Positions 33,812 to 43,955 of a stretch of 64,000 bases of DNA are shown here, in pieces. Position numbers and translations under genes: made by a program. Positions within the stretch are counted from its first letter, which is position 1. Each line of letters begins with the position of its first letter. Location of the stretch: the NCBI RefSeq assembly GCF_008364555.1, contig NZ_VTUC01000002.1:275749-339748 (forward strand), read 5' to 3'. The notes under the pieces were generated by a model, which was not told the DNA's origin, did not search any database, and saw only the letters and a program-made list of their open reading frames with translations. The stretch comes from Enterobacter vonholyi (lineage in GTDB: Bacteria > Pseudomonadota > Gammaproteobacteria > Enterobacterales > Enterobacteriaceae).

Positions 33812-34778
33812 AGTAGATAATCAGCCCGGTACCGTCGATAAGCGTCGCAATAAACGGCGCGGAGACGACAGCCGGGTCAATGCCGCAGCGCTTGAGCACC
33901 ATCGGAATGACGGACGAGACAATCGCACTCCAGAGCGTAATGCACACCAGCGTCAGGCTGACGATGAGCGTAATCTCCAGCCCAATCCCCATCATCCAGG
34001 CGCGGATACACCCTGCGATACCGAGCGTGGCGGCAATCATCAGCGAGGTGGTCATCTCTTTACGCAGTACGCGGCCAACGTCGCGCAGACGCACTTCCCC
34101 CAGCGCCATGGCGCGCACCAGGGTGGAGGTGATCTGCGTCCCGCTGTTGCCGCCCGTGCCGATCAGCAGCGGAATAAAAAACGCCAGCGCGATGGCGGAC
34201 TCCAGCGCCTCTTCGAAATGCTGGATCACCGAGCTGGTGTAGGCTTCTGCGACAAAAAGCAGCAGCAGCCAGACGGAGCGTTTCTTCCACAGGCTATACG
34301 GACTGGTATCCAGATAGGGCTTCTCCAGCGGTAGCGTCGCCCCCTGAAGCTGGGCGTCTTCAGTGACGTCATCTTCCAGCAGATGGGCGATTTCGCGCTC
34401 CGTCAGGCAGCCGACGAGCTTGCCGTGGGTGACCACAGGCACCACATCCGCGCCGCCGTGCGCCAGCAGTCCGGCAACGTCGGCACGTTCATCCTCCGGT
34501 TTGACCTGCAAAAACTGCGAAATCATCAGCGATTTCACCGGCTGGACCGTGTCGGCGGTTTGCAGCAATTTACGCACGGCAATCATGCCCGCCAGGCGAC
34601 CATTGTCTTCAATAAAAATATGAGACGGAATATCGTCGTCTTTTAATTTTTCGAAGAATTGCTCGCGCGCCAGCGCCACGCATAATGAAATATCAAGGAC
34701 AATAAAATCGGTATTCATATATTGCGCGACAGCGCTGTCATTGAATGCCAGGTTTTGGTTGTGAATCGCGTAAGACAT
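33777..34778 (-). CDS. mgtE: MgtE-family magnesium transporter, short form with CBS pair
   Basis: 333 residues: two CBS domains (about 15-130; IFIEDNGRLAGMIAVRKLLQ, HGGADVVPVVTHGKLVGCLT) followed by a five-helix MgtE channel domain with LLIGTGGNSGTQ and SAPFIATLIDGTGLIIYF. Typical MgtE has about 450 residues with an extra N-terminal superhelical domain, which is missing; the start at 34778 with AAGGGAATTCACT upstream shows that the gene truly begins at the CBS pair. The gene is under an M-box leader. Confidence 0.88.
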   Translation of the reverse strand: MSYAIHNQNLAFNDSAVAQYMNTDFIVLDISLCVALAREQFFEKLKDDDIPSHIFIEDNGRLAGMIAVRKLLQTADTVQPVKSLMISQFLQVKPEDERADVAGLLAHGGADVVPVVTHGKLVGCLTEREIAHLLEDDVTEDAQLQGATLPLEKPYLDTSPYSLWKKRSVWLLLLFVAEAYTSSVIQHFEEALESAIALAFFIPLLIGTGGNSGTQITSTLVRAMALGEVRLRDVGRVLRKEMTTSLMIAATLGIAGCIRAWMMGIGLEITLIVSLTLVCITLWSAIVSSVIPMVLKRCGIDPAVVSAPFIATLIDGTGLIIYFKIAQYTLGLE

Positions 34779-34842
34779 AGTGAATTCCCTTTGAATAATA
34801 ACATCTCTCAGGGGCGAGCAAGACAGGGCATGTCGAAGAGGA

Positions 34843-35004
34843 GATCCCCACGTCCTGGGTTCAGCACTGTACACCGTATCCCGTGAGGGAAGTTATACTG
34901 ACAAAGCCTTGATTCGACAGTGCCTGTTTTACCCTGTGCCGGTTCTCTCGAACCTACCAGAGCGATAACGTGTATTTGTACAGGAGCCTCGCCATAACGA
35001 GATC
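34843..35004 (-). ncRNA. M-box (ykoK) magnesium riboswitch
   Basis: The minus-strand leader carries the conserved 5' core GAGGCTCCTGTA (plus 34979-34990) and the conserved 3' element ACAGTGCTGAA (34860-34870). P1 can form between GATCTC (34999-35004) and GGGATC near 34843. This matches the M-box aptamer that senses Mg2+ upstream of mgtE genes. I could not identify the expression platform with certainty; 65 nt separate the aptamer from the mgtE start. Confidence 0.85.
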
Positions 35005-35166
35005 GTTGTAAAACGAGGGAAATAATACGCCTGTTTAAATTTACCGCTCAGGAAATTAAATAATGTTTAAGAACGGTTTAGATAAATATTATTAATAAAG
35101 CGTTGAGGGTTTATTTAGGTTTATTCATTTTAAATGGAGGATTAAATAATTAACGGAGGAGAGAAA

Positions 35167-35670
35167 ATGGCGTGGCTTGATAATCTGCTGAATCATTTTG
35201 CGCTGTATCCGGCACATCTTTTCGCGCTGTTATTTGTGATGGCGCTGAGTAAATCGACGGTGCTGATCTCCTCCGTGCTGCCGCCCGCGTCGGTGATGCT
35301 GCTGGCGGGCATTACCGTCAGCCAGGGGAGCATGCATCCTGCGTTGGCATGGCTGGCTGTAGTGATGGGGGCAACGGCGGGATCGGTGCTGAACTACCAC
35401 TTAGGGCAGCTGATGGGGCACACCCGGCTGGTCACGCGCTTTACGTCGAAGCATGCCGCTACGTTTTTACGGGTACAGCATCAGCTGCAAAAGAACGGCG
35501 TCATCGCACTGTTTACGTCGCGCTTTCTGGCGGTGCTGCGTTACATCGTGCCGCTGGCAGCGGGTATGCTCAGGCTGAATGCAGCAAAGGTCTACGCCGT
35601 CAGCCTGCTTTCCGCCTGCGCGTGGGCGGCGCTGTATGTCGGCGCGGTCACCGGCATCAGCGCCTTTTGA
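35167..35670 (+). CDS. DedA-family membrane protein
   Basis: A 167-residue inner-membrane protein with four to five hydrophobic segments and the DedA/SNARE-associated pattern: GAGITV-like LLAGITVSQG, GATAGSVLNYHLGQLMG and FTSRFLAVLRYIVPLAAGML. DedA proteins act in envelope lipid (undecaprenyl-phosphate or PE) transport and pH homeostasis. The start has ACGGAGGAG. It is divergent from mgtE; shorter than typical DedA (about 200). Confidence 0.82.
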   Translation: MAWLDNLLNHFALYPAHLFALLFVMALSKSTVLISSVLPPASVMLLAGITVSQGSMHPALAWLAVVMGATAGSVLNYHLGQLMGHTRLVTRFTSKHAATFLRVQHQLQKNGVIALFTSRFLAVLRYIVPLAAGMLRLNAAKVYAVSLLSACAWAALYVGAVTGISAF

Positions 35671-35671
35671 G

Positions 35672-36421
35672 TTACAGGCTCCCCATTCCACCATCCACCA
35701 GAAGCTCCGTTCCTACAGTGTAGCTCGACTCGTCGGACGCCAGATAGAGCGCGGCTTTTGCCAGCTCCGCCGTTGAGCCCATTCTGCCCAGCGGCACCAT
35801 CTTGATGATTTCCGCCATCATCGCGTTAAGCGCCTCGTCGCTTAAGCCCGTTTTCGTAAACGCCGGGGTCTCCACCGGACCGGGGCTCAGGCCGTTGACG
35901 CGTATCCCGCGCGGCAGCAGTTCCGCCGAGAGCGTGCGCGCCAGCGACAGCAGGGCGGCCTTGCTCGCGGCATACACGCTGCTGGTGGGCAGGCCGATGC
36001 GCGCGCTCACGGAGCCGCAGAGGATCACCGACGACGGGTTATTCAGCAGCGGCAGCAGCGCCTGAATCAAAAAGAACGGTCCCTTCAGGTTGATGCCCAT
36101 CAGGCGATCCCAGGTCTCTTCCCGCCACTCTTCCAGCGGCGCGTGCGTTACGTCGCCGGCGTTGAGAAACACCGCGTCCAGGCGTGGCCAGCGGGCGGCG
36201 AGGGTTTCCGCCAGGGCTTTTTGCGACGAGATATCGCCCGCATCGGTTGGGATCACCCAGGCCTTATCGCCAAGAATACGTTCTGCTTCGGCGAGGGTGT
36301 CCGGGTTACGCCCGGTCACGGCGACGCGCGCGCCTTCGGCGATAAACGCCTGCGCGGTGGCGAGGCCGATGCCGCTGGTGCCGCCGGTAATCAGCGTATA
36401 TTTATCTGTTAAACGACCCAT
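35672..36421 (-). CDS. Short-chain dehydrogenase/reductase (first of two)
   Basis: The 249-residue SDR has TGGTSGIG (12-19) for the cofactor, NAG at about 90 and the YAASK catalytic pair with upstream serine. The C-terminal VGTELLVDGGMGSL is typical of classical SDRs. The start at 36421 follows CAGGAGAAGA. It is divergent from an HxlR regulator across 100 bp, suggesting redox- or electrophile-responsive control. Substrate unknown. Confidence 0.88.
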   Translation of the reverse strand: MGRLTDKYTLITGGTSGIGLATAQAFIAEGARVAVTGRNPDTLAEAERILGDKAWVIPTDAGDISSQKALAETLAARWPRLDAVFLNAGDVTHAPLEEWREETWDRLMGINLKGPFFLIQALLPLLNNPSSVILCGSVSARIGLPTSSVYAASKAALLSLARTLSAELLPRGIRVNGLSPGPVETPAFTKTGLSDEALNAMMAEIIKMVPLGRMGSTAELAKAALYLASDESSYTVGTELLVDGGMGSL

Positions 36422-36465
36422 ATTCTTCTCCTGAAATGTCACTGGAGAAAGCACTATAGAAACGT

Positions 36466-36503
36466 TAGTATCGAAAGGAAACCAGGTACCAAATGGATAC
36501 TTA
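36466..36503. promoter_or_regulatory. Dyad in the SDR-HxlR intergenic region
   Basis: TAGTATC (36466-36472) and GATACTTA (36496-36503) form inverted half-sites flanking a ggtacc palindrome (36485-36490); a candidate operator of the adjacent HxlR protein. Confidence 0.4.
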
Positions 36504-36521
36504 AGAGGCAAGAGGTGTGCT

Positions 36522-36881
36522 ATGGCAGAAATGCTGGAGGTGTGCTGCGAAAAAAAATCTGAGGCGTATACCTGCCCGATGACGCAGTTTGTGAACCTGA
36601 TTTCCGGTAAATGGGCGATCCCCATTCTCTATCGCCTGATTGTCTTTAATACGCCCGTACGCTTTGGCGATCTGCTGCGGGCGGCTGCCCCCATCACGCA
36701 GAAAGAGCTGACGAAGCAGCTGCGCCTGTTTGAGCAGCGCGGGCTGGTGACGCGGACGGTCTACCCGGAGATCCCGCCGCGCGTGGAGTATCAGATAACC
36801 GAGCTGGGGTTAACCCTGCAGGACGCACTCTCCCCGCTGGCCGCCTGGATGAGCGAGTACGGCGACCAGCTTGAGCGTTAG
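36522..36881 (+). CDS. HxlR-family transcriptional regulator (first of two)
   Basis: The 119-residue protein has the HxlR winged helix: CPMTQFVNLISGKWAIPILY at 18-37 with the conserved cysteine, and ELTKQLRLFEQRGLVTRTVY with the wing EIPPRVEYQITELG. HxlR/HypR-type regulators sense reactive aldehydes or disulfide stress by cysteine modification; there are also Cys8 and Cys9 here. It is divergent from the SDR gene it probably regulates. Confidence 0.87.
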   Translation: MAEMLEVCCEKKSEAYTCPMTQFVNLISGKWAIPILYRLIVFNTPVRFGDLLRAAAPITQKELTKQLRLFEQRGLVTRTVYPEIPPRVEYQITELGLTLQDALSPLAAWMSEYGDQLER

Positions 36882-36882
36882 G

Positions 36883-37677
36883 CTACTGTTTTACGTAGCG
36901 CGGTGCCGGAATGCCGGTGCGCGCGCTGTTGAACAGCTCAAGACGCGCCGCTTCGTAGCGATCCCACAGGCCAGCGTCATGCATCGGCGGGATGGTGATC
37001 GGTTCACCCTGATCCAGACCCGCCAGCGACGCATCCACCATATCGTCGGTGGTCATCACCGATCCTTCCGGCAGATCGTTCACCGTGACGCCCGAATGGC
37101 TCCAGATTTCTGTCGCCGTGGCGGCGGGCAGCACGGCCTGAATGCGCACGCTGCTGTCGGCAAACTCTTCCTGTAACCCACGGGTAAAGCTCAGAACCCA
37201 CGCCTTGGTGGCGCTGTAGAGCGCGCTGCCCGCCCGGACGTGCAGGGCCAGCACGGACGCGATATTGATCAGCGTGCCGCGATTGTTCTGCGCCAGGCGG
37301 GGCAGGATGGCGTAGGTCAGACGCATCAGCGCCGTGGTGTTCAGGGTGTTAATAGCCTGATGCTGCGCCACCTCGCCCGCGAGGAACGGTGCCATCTGCG
37401 CGGTGCCCGCGTTGTTAACGAGCGTATCAATGGCGATATTGCTGCGCAGCTCTTCTTCCACTGCGCGGATCCCGGCTTCATCGGTGAGATCGGCAACCAG
37501 AATATCAACGGCCACGCCATAGCGCGCGCGCAGGTCGGCGGCGAGGATTTTCAGGCGATCCTCGCGACGGGCGACCAGCACCAGGTTAGCGCCGCGCGCG
37601 GCAAGGCGGTCAGCATAGACGGCACCGATCCCGGAAGAGGCACCCGTAATCAGGGCTGTGGTGATTTGCGTAGTCAT
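36883..37677 (-). CDS. Short-chain dehydrogenase/reductase (second)
   Basis: 264 residues with TGASSGIG (11-18), NNAGTAQM, and YSATKAWVLSFTRGLQEEF as the Tyr-x-x-x-Lys region. It differs clearly from the first SDR and resembles DltE/YbbO-like SDRs. It ends one base after the end of the HxlR gene on the other strand. A 15-bp dyad similar to that before the second HxlR gene lies 34 bp upstream, so joint control is likely. Confidence 0.87.
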   Translation of the reverse strand: MTTQITTALITGASSGIGAVYADRLAARGANLVLVARREDRLKILAADLRARYGVAVDILVADLTDEAGIRAVEEELRSNIAIDTLVNNAGTAQMAPFLAGEVAQHQAINTLNTTALMRLTYAILPRLAQNNRGTLINIASVLALHVRAGSALYSATKAWVLSFTRGLQEEFADSSVRIQAVLPAATATEIWSHSGVTVNDLPEGSVMTTDDMVDASLAGLDQGEPITIPPMHDAGLWDRYEAARLELFNSARTGIPAPRYVKQ

Positions 37678-37710
37678 CGTGTGTTACCTCAAAGCAAAGT
37701 GGGTTATTTG

Positions 37711-37725
37711 GTTTCAATATGAAAC
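37711..37725. promoter_or_regulatory. 15-bp palindromic operator candidate before the second SDR
   Basis: gtttca-ata-tgaaac, a perfect 6-3-6 inverted repeat. A related copy is at 38270-38284 and a half-conserved one at 37748-37762. Confidence 0.6.
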
Positions 37726-37802
37726 TGAATAAACTCTCTGCTATTTGGTTTTATAATGCAACCATATTTGCGAGCATTTTGTGCTTTTGCCGTCGGGAAC
37801 GG

Positions 37803-38246
37803 TCAGGAGGGGAGTTTAGCCACGATCTCTTCAGGCGTCAGTTCGCGCCCGTCGTCGGCGATAAGCGCCAGTTTACGCAGGGGTTTGCGCTGTTCGGTAT
37901 CGACCAGCACGGTGCCGCATTCGTTTTCCGCGAACAAAAACTCGTTGCCCCACTGGGAGAGGGCAACCAGCACCGTTTGCAGGGCGCGCCCTTTATCGGT
38001 CAGGACATACTCCTGCCAGGCGCTGCCGTCAGACGCAGGCTGAAGCCGGAGGATGCCCTCGTCGACCAGCAGTTTTAGCCGCGTAGTCAGCATATTTTTT
38101 GCGATACCGAGGCTTTTCTGGAACTCGCCGAAGCGTTTAATCCCGCGTAGCGCGTCGCGAACAATCAGCAGCGACCACCAGTCGCCTATAATATCCAGCG
38201 AACGGGCGACGGGGCAGGTGCTCTCTTCAAGGCGGGTACGTTTCAC
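37803..38246 (-). CDS. HxlR-family transcriptional regulator (second)
   Basis: About 147 residues from a GTG start at 38246, chosen because CGGAGAATTC lies upstream and the frame then begins KRTRLEESTCPVARSLDIIG, the usual HxlR opening with one cysteine. Motifs include GDWWSLLIVRDALRGIKRFG and the wing SDGSAWQEYVLTDKG. It is longer than the first HxlR protein because of a C-terminal extension (about 105-147). It lies upstream of the second SDR in the same direction and carries a matching operator. Confidence 0.85.
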   Translation of the reverse strand: MKRTRLEESTCPVARSLDIIGDWWSLLIVRDALRGIKRFGEFQKSLGIAKNMLTTRLKLLVDEGILRLQPASDGSAWQEYVLTDKGRALQTVLVALSQWGNEFLFAENECGTVLVDTEQRKPLRKLALIADDGRELTPEEIVAKLPS

Positions 38247-38269
38247 AGCGAATTCTCCGGTGGGGTGTG

Positions 38270-38284
38270 GTTTTATTATAAAAC
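38270..38284. promoter_or_regulatory. 15-bp palindromic operator candidate before the second HxlR gene
   Basis: gtttta-tta-taaaac, 6-3-6 inverted repeat of the same type as 37711-37725, placed 24 bp before the GTG start, suggesting autoregulation. Confidence 0.6.
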
Positions 38285-38398
38285 TAATCTGCACGCGTCG
38301 TAAGCATGTTAATCATCAGTTTGAGAAATGCTTCCCGGAAAATTGTCACGAATCTGTCACACTGAACGCGACATTTTAAAACGAGTGAGGAATTAGGG

Positions 38399-39640
38399 AT
38401 GAGAAAAGCACTACTCGCGCTGGCAGTCGCCGGTTCCATTTCAGCAACGTTTGGCGTGCAGGCGCAAGAGACGCCGGAAGGGTATCAGCTGGAGCAAGTT
38501 TTAATCATGAGTCGCCATAACCTGCGCGCGCCGCTCGCTAATAACGGCAGCGTGCTGGAGCAGTCCACGCCGAAGCAGTGGCCGGAGTGGGAGGTGCCGG
38601 GCGGTCAGCTCACCACCAAGGGTGGCGTGCTGGAAGTCTATATGGGCCATTATATGCGCGAGTGGCTGGCGCAGCAGGGGATGGTGAAGACGGGAGAATG
38701 TCCAGCGGCGGATAGCGTTTATGCTTACGCCAACAGCCTGCAGCGTACCGTCGCTACCGCGCAGTTCTTCATTACCGGCGCGTTCCCGGGCTGCGATGTG
38801 CCCGTGCACCATCAGGAAAAAATGGGCACCATGGACCCGACGTTCAACCCGGTGATTACCGATAACACGCCGGAATTCCGCGAAAAAGCGCTCAAGGCGA
38901 TGGAGACCGAGCGGCAGAAAATGCAGCTTGGCGAAAGCTATAAGCTGCTTGAGCAGATGACGAACTACGCCGATTCGCCGTCCTGCAAAGAGAAAAAAGT
39001 CTGCTCTCTGGCGGACGCAAAAGATACCTTCAGCGCCGACTATGAAAAAGAGCCTGGCGTATCCGGGCCGCTGAAGGTGGGTAACTCGCTGGTGGACGCG
39101 TTTACGCTACAGTATTACGAAGGCTTCCCGGCTGACCAGGTGGCCTGGGGAGAAATCAAAACCGACCAGCAGTGGCGCGTGCTGTCGAAGCTGAAGAACG
39201 GCTATCAGGACTCGCTGTTTACCTCAACCGAGGTGGCGCAAAACGTGGCGAAGCCGCTGGTGAAATATATCGATAAAACGCTGGTCACCGACCAGGCTAA
39301 AGCGCCTAAGATCACCCTGCTGGTGGGACATGACTCGAACATTGCTTCCCTGCTGGCGGCCCTGGATTTCAAACCGTATCAGCTGCACGACCAGCAGGAA
39401 CGCACCCCGATTGGCGGCAAGATTGTCTTCCAGCGCTGGCATGACAAAAATGCCAACCAGGAGTTGATGAAAATTGAGTATGTCTATCAGAGCTCAGAGC
39501 AGCTGCGCAACGCCAGCGTGCTGTCGCTGCAGTCGCCTGCACAGCGCGTGACGCTGGAGCTGAAAGGCTGCCCGGTAGATGCGAACGGCTTCTGTCCTGT
39601 CGACAAATTCAATGCGGTGATGAATAACGCGGCGAAGTAA
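38399..39640 (+). CDS. agp: Agp, periplasmic glucose-1-phosphatase
   Basis: The 413-residue protein has a signal peptide ([19 protein letters not shown]) and histidine acid phosphatase motifs RHNLRAP (39-45, nucleophile His40) and LLVGHDSN (His-Asp). E. coli Agp hydrolyses glucose-1-phosphate and other sugar phosphates in the periplasm. Six cysteines support disulfides. Next to yccJ-wrbA as in E. coli. The start has GTGAGGAATTAGG upstream. Confidence 0.95.
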   Translation: MRKALLALAVAGSISATFGVQAQETPEGYQLEQVLIMSRHNLRAPLANNGSVLEQSTPKQWPEWEVPGGQLTTKGGVLEVYMGHYMREWLAQQGMVKTGECPAADSVYAYANSLQRTVATAQFFITGAFPGCDVPVHHQEKMGTMDPTFNPVITDNTPEFREKALKAMETERQKMQLGESYKLLEQMTNYADSPSCKEKKVCSLADAKDTFSADYEKEPGVSGPLKVGNSLVDAFTLQYYEGFPADQVAWGEIKTDQQWRVLSKLKNGYQDSLFTSTEVAQNVAKPLVKYIDKTLVTDQAKAPKITLLVGHDSNIASLLAALDFKPYQLHDQQERTPIGGKIVFQRWHDKNANQELMKIEYVYQSSEQLRNASVLSLQSPAQRVTLELKGCPVDANGFCPVDKFNAVMNNAAK

Positions 39641-39647
39641 AAGAGAA

Positions 39648-39667
39648 CCCCCCGCTGCGGCGGGGGG
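39648..39667. terminator. GC-rich hairpin between agp and yccJ
   Basis: ccccccgc / gcgggggg stem with a 4-nt loop, between convergent genes; a T-run is lacking on both sides. Confidence 0.55.
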
Positions 39668-39673
39668 AAACGC

Positions 39674-39901
39674 TTAGACGTTTTTACGTTCGATGGTTTG
39701 CTCGCCCCAGAAGAGCGAGTCTTTATCCGTTTTTTCGAAGGCGCGCACCAGCACCTCATCGTTACCTTCCTCCCAAATCTGCTCGGCCAGCTTTTCATCG
39801 TATTTCGCGACTTCAAAGATAGCTTCGGCAATCTCCGGAGAGGTGTTGCGTAAACTTGCCCATTCGCCCACGTGGTGAGCTTTGGATTCTTGAGTTGGCA
39901 T
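39674..39901 (-). CDS. yccJ: YccJ, small conserved protein
   Basis: The 75-residue acidic protein ([40 protein letters not shown]) matches E. coli YccJ. Function is unknown. It follows wrbA with a 20-bp gap, so the two are co-transcribed as in E. coli, where the pair belongs to the RpoS-dependent stationary-phase response. The start has AGGAGGACAAGC upstream. It lies tail-to-tail with agp. Confidence 0.93.
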   Translation of the reverse strand: MPTQESKAHHVGEWASLRNTSPEIAEAIFEVAKYDEKLAEQIWEEGNDEVLVRAFEKTDKDSLFWGEQTIERKNV

Positions 39902-39921
39902 GCTTGTCCTCCTGTTGGGTG

Positions 39922-40909
<988 letters not shown>

Positions 40910-41080
40910 ATGGCAAACCATCGTGGTGGTTCAGGTAATTTCGCTGAAGACCGTGAAAGAGCATCAGAAGCAGGTCGTAAAGGTGGCCAGCACAGCGGGG
41001 GCAATTTTAAAAATGACCCTCAGCGCGCATCAGAAGCTGGTAAAAAAGGGGGGAAAAACAGCCACGGCAGCAGTAAGTAA
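40910..41080 (+). CDS. ymdF: YmdF, con-10/KGG-repeat stress protein
   Basis: A 56-residue, very hydrophilic protein with two copies of the KGG-type repeat: FAEDRERASEAGRKGGQHSG and FKNDPQRASEAGKKGGKNSH. It matches E. coli YmdF/YciG-type proteins that accumulate in stationary phase under RpoS; YciG affects motility. Ribosome site GGAGG 8 nt upstream. It lies between wrbA and the transporter, as in E. coli near wrbA. Confidence 0.9.
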   Translation: MANHRGGSGNFAEDRERASEAGRKGGQHSGGNFKNDPQRASEAGKKGGKNSHGSSK

Positions 41081-41100
41081 TACGCCGGGTTGAACCTCTG

Positions 41101-41126
41101 CCGCCGGGATCTCCCGGCGGTTTTTT
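41101..41126 (+). terminator. Terminator of ymdF
   Basis: Stem ccgccggg / cccggcgg with loop atct followed by six Ts. Confidence 0.92.
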
Positions 41127-41196
41127 ATTTCTGCAACATTGAACTGTAACTAAAGGCAACGCACACTACAGAATTGTTTTCTCTTTCTGGTGCCGC

Positions 41197-42120
41197 ATGT
41201 CTGTCTCACGCTTCAAATTCTCCGTTAAACCGCAGGAAGCCATCCTCATTCTCATCACCATGTTCTGGGGTGGGACGTTTCTGGCCGTTCAGTACGCGGT
41301 GACACTCAGCGATCCGTTCTTTTTTGTTGGTCTGCGCTTTGCGACGGCGGCGCTTGCCGTGGGGCTAATTTCGCTTAAAACGCTTAGGGGGCTGACGCTG
41401 AAAGAGCTTAAGGCCGGCGTGGCGATTGGGGTGGCGATAGCGATGGGCTACAGCCTCCAGACGTGGGGATTGCAGACCATCTCCAGCAGCAAATCCGCAT
41501 TTATCACCGCCATGTATGTGCCCCTGGTGCCGCTGCTGCAGTGGCTGTGCCTGGGTCGGCTGCCGGGGATGATGTCCTGTATTGGCATCGTGCTGGCGTT
41601 TATCGGTCTGATTTTGCTGGCCGGGCCGGAAAACAATCTTCTGGCGCTGGGGCCGGGCGAAATCATTACCCTGATTGGGGCGATCGCCATTGCGGCGGAA
41701 ATTATTCTGATTAGCGCCTGGGCGGGCAAGGTCGACGTCAAACGCGTAACGGTGGTGCAGCTCGCGACGGCGTCTCTGGTGGCCTTTGCGACGATGGTTC
41801 CGGCAGGGGAGTCCGTGCCGCAGATGTCCACCGGTCTGGTGGTAGTCGCACTGGGACTGGGTATCTTCAGCGCCATTATCCAGGTCACCATGAACTGGGC
41901 GCAGCGCAGTGTCTCGCCGACGCGGGCAACGGTGATCTACACCGGTGAGCCGGTCTGGGCAGGCATTTTCGGGCGACTCGCCGGCGAGCGTTTGCCGCTG
42001 CTGGCCCTGGTGGGCGCGGCGTTTATTGTCGCCGGGGTGCTGGTGAGCGAGCTGAAGCTCAAGCGGAAGAAAAACGCGCTGCCAGAAGATGACAGCGCGA
42101 CGTTAAATCACGAATCCTGA
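41197..42120 (+). CDS. EamA/DMT-family exporter
   Basis: The 307-residue membrane protein has ten predicted helices in two EamA repeats (ILITMFWGGTFLAVQYAV at 17-34; GEIITLIGAIAIAAEIILIS in the second). Such transporters export amino acids or metabolites; the substrate is unknown. Its last 13 bases overlap the 3' end of rutG on the other strand. The upstream ribosome site is poor. Confidence 0.85.
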   Translation: MSVSRFKFSVKPQEAILILITMFWGGTFLAVQYAVTLSDPFFFVGLRFATAALAVGLISLKTLRGLTLKELKAGVAIGVAIAMGYSLQTWGLQTISSSKSAFITAMYVPLVPLLQWLCLGRLPGMMSCIGIVLAFIGLILLAGPENNLLALGPGEIITLIGAIAIAAEIILISAWAGKVDVKRVTVVQLATASLVAFATMVPAGESVPQMSTGLVVVALGLGIFSAIIQVTMNWAQRSVSPTRATVIYTGEPVWAGIFGRLAGERLPLLALVGAAFIVAGVLVSELKLKRKKNALPEDDSATLNHES

Positions 42121-43430
42121 TGTACAACCTCGCCCTGCGGCGCAGCGGCCATCCGGCGGCTCAGCAGGGCGTTAAGCAGGATCGCGCCGAAGGTCGCGGT
42201 GCCAATCCCGCCGATCGTAAACCCGCCCAGCGTCAGGGCAAAATCGCCTGCGCCCAGCACCAGCGTGACGGCCACCATAATCAGGTTGCCGTTCTGGCTG
42301 AGATCGACCCGATGCTGCACCCAGATACGCGCGCCAGCCACGGCGATCAGCCCAAACACCACGATTGAGGCCCCGCCGATGACCGGTGACGGAATGGTGT
42401 GGATCAGCGCGCCGAACTTCGGCGAGAAGCCGAGCAGCATCGCCATCACCGCCGCCGCCACGAAAACCAGCGTCGAATAGACTTTGGTTACCGCCATCAC
42501 GCCGATGTTTTCGGCATAGGTGGTGACGCCGCTGCCGCCCACGGAACCGGAGAGCATGGTCGCCAGCCCGTCGCCGACGAAAGCGCGGCCCATGTACGGA
42601 TCCATACTGCGCCCGGTCATCCCCGCGACCGCCTTCAGGTGGCCCAGATTTTCCGCCACCAGGATCACCGCCACCGGTGCGATAAGCATCATCGCCTGGG
42701 TGTTAAAGGTGGGCGAGGTCACCTTCGGCAGACCGAACCAGGCGGCCTGATGCAGCAGCGTAAAATCAACCGGCTTGCCGAGACCAAAAACGTTCGCCAG
42801 CAGGGCATACACCAGACAGGCAACAATCAGCCCGACCAGGATCAGCAGCCGCTGGATCATGCCTCGCGTAAACACCGCCACCAGGCCGATGCACAGCACG
42901 GTCACGACGGCCATCCAGCTTTCAAACGGCGAGCCGGAGACGCTTTTCACCGCAATCGGCGCAAGGTTCAGGCCAATCGCCATCACCACGGCGCCGGTGA
43001 CTACTGGAGGCATCATACGTTCGATCCAGCGCGTGCCGATCTTCATTACCACCAGACCTATCAGGGTATACACCAGACCGCAGGCGATGATGCCGCCGAG
43101 GGCCACGCTCAGGTTGGGGTTGATTCCCTGGCCGTTAAACCCGGTGGTGGCGATCACCACGCCGACAAAGGCGGCGCTTGATCCCAGATAGCTGGGCACG
43201 CGCCCGCCGGTGACAAAAAAGAACAGCAGGGTACCGATACCCGACATCAGAATAGAGAGGTTGGGATCCAGTCCCATCAGCATCGGCATCAATACCGTGG
43301 CGCCAAACATGGCGACCGCGTGCTGGACGCCCATCACCATCGTCTGCCCGAGCGGGAGTCGTTCATCCGGCGCGACCACGCCAGCTTCTGTGGAGGTCGA
43401 TTTCAACTGCCAGTGGGGAAATCCGAACAT
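42108..43430 (-). CDS. rutG: RutG, pyrimidine (uracil) permease
   Basis: The 440-residue NCS2/UraA-type transporter shows PLGQTMVMGVQHAVAMFGAT at the N-terminus and the AENLGHLKAVAGMTGRSMDP signature (about 245-265). It imports uracil for the Rut pathway. Last gene of rutABCDEFG; 21 bp after rutF. It is tail-to-tail with the EamA gene. Confidence 0.95.
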   Translation of the reverse strand: MFGFPHWQLKSTSTEAGVVAPDERLPLGQTMVMGVQHAVAMFGATVLMPMLMGLDPNLSILMSGIGTLLFFFVTGGRVPSYLGSSAAFVGVVIATTGFNGQGINPNLSVALGGIIACGLVYTLIGLVVMKIGTRWIERMMPPVVTGAVVMAIGLNLAPIAVKSVSGSPFESWMAVVTVLCIGLVAVFTRGMIQRLLILVGLIVACLVYALLANVFGLGKPVDFTLLHQAAWFGLPKVTSPTFNTQAMMLIAPVAVILVAENLGHLKAVAGMTGRSMDPYMGRAFVGDGLATMLSGSVGGSGVTTYAENIGVMAVTKVYSTLVFVAAAVMAMLLGFSPKFGALIHTIPSPVIGGASIVVFGLIAVAGARIWVQHRVDLSQNGNLIMVAVTLVLGAGDFALTLGGFTIGGIGTATFGAILLNALLSRRMAAAPQGEVVHQDS

Positions 43431-43451
43431 GGTCTGTCTCCTTAAAGCGGG

Positions 43452-43949
43452 TTAACAGGCGGGTCGCATAAGCGCGTGGTAGCCGCGGTCAAACCACACC
43501 AGGCCTTGCGGCGCGGGGTGGCGAATAATCGAAACGATGTCGCAAAAAAGAATGTCGTGCGTACCGACGCTCACCACCTGGCTGATCCGGCAGTCAAACG
43601 AGGCCAGCGCCTCCTCCAGGCGCGGACAGCCCGTGTCGCCCGTTTGCCAGCGGGCGGCGGCGAAGCGTTCTTCCATCGGCGTTTTGCCGCCAAACAGGTT
43701 TGAGAGCGGCTCCTGTCCGGCGCTGAGGGTATTGACGCACAGGGTGCGGTTCTCGCTGAACGTCGGCCAGACGGACGCGCCGCGGTTCAGGCACACCAGC
43801 AGGGTGGGCGGTGAATCCGTGACGCTGCACACCGCGCTGGCGGTGAAGCCTGCCATCCCCGCCGGGCCGTCGGTGGTGATGATATTCACCGCCGCGCCAA
43901 CGCAGGCCATAGCATCGCGAAAGGTTTGTTTATCCGGTGTCGTCATCAT
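43452..43949 (-). CDS. rutF: RutF, flavin reductase
   Basis: A 165-residue NADH:FMN reductase ([40 protein letters not shown] with flavin-binding residues). It supplies reduced FMN to the oxygenase RutA. It lies six bases after rutE. Confidence 0.95.
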   Translation of the reverse strand: MMTTPDKQTFRDAMACVGAAVNIITTDGPAGMAGFTASAVCSVTDSPPTLLVCLNRGASVWPTFSENRTLCVNTLSAGQEPLSNLFGGKTPMEERFAAARWQTGDTGCPRLEEALASFDCRISQVVSVGTHDILFCDIVSIIRHPAPQGLVWFDRGYHALMRPAC

Positions 43950-43955
43950 CGCTCC

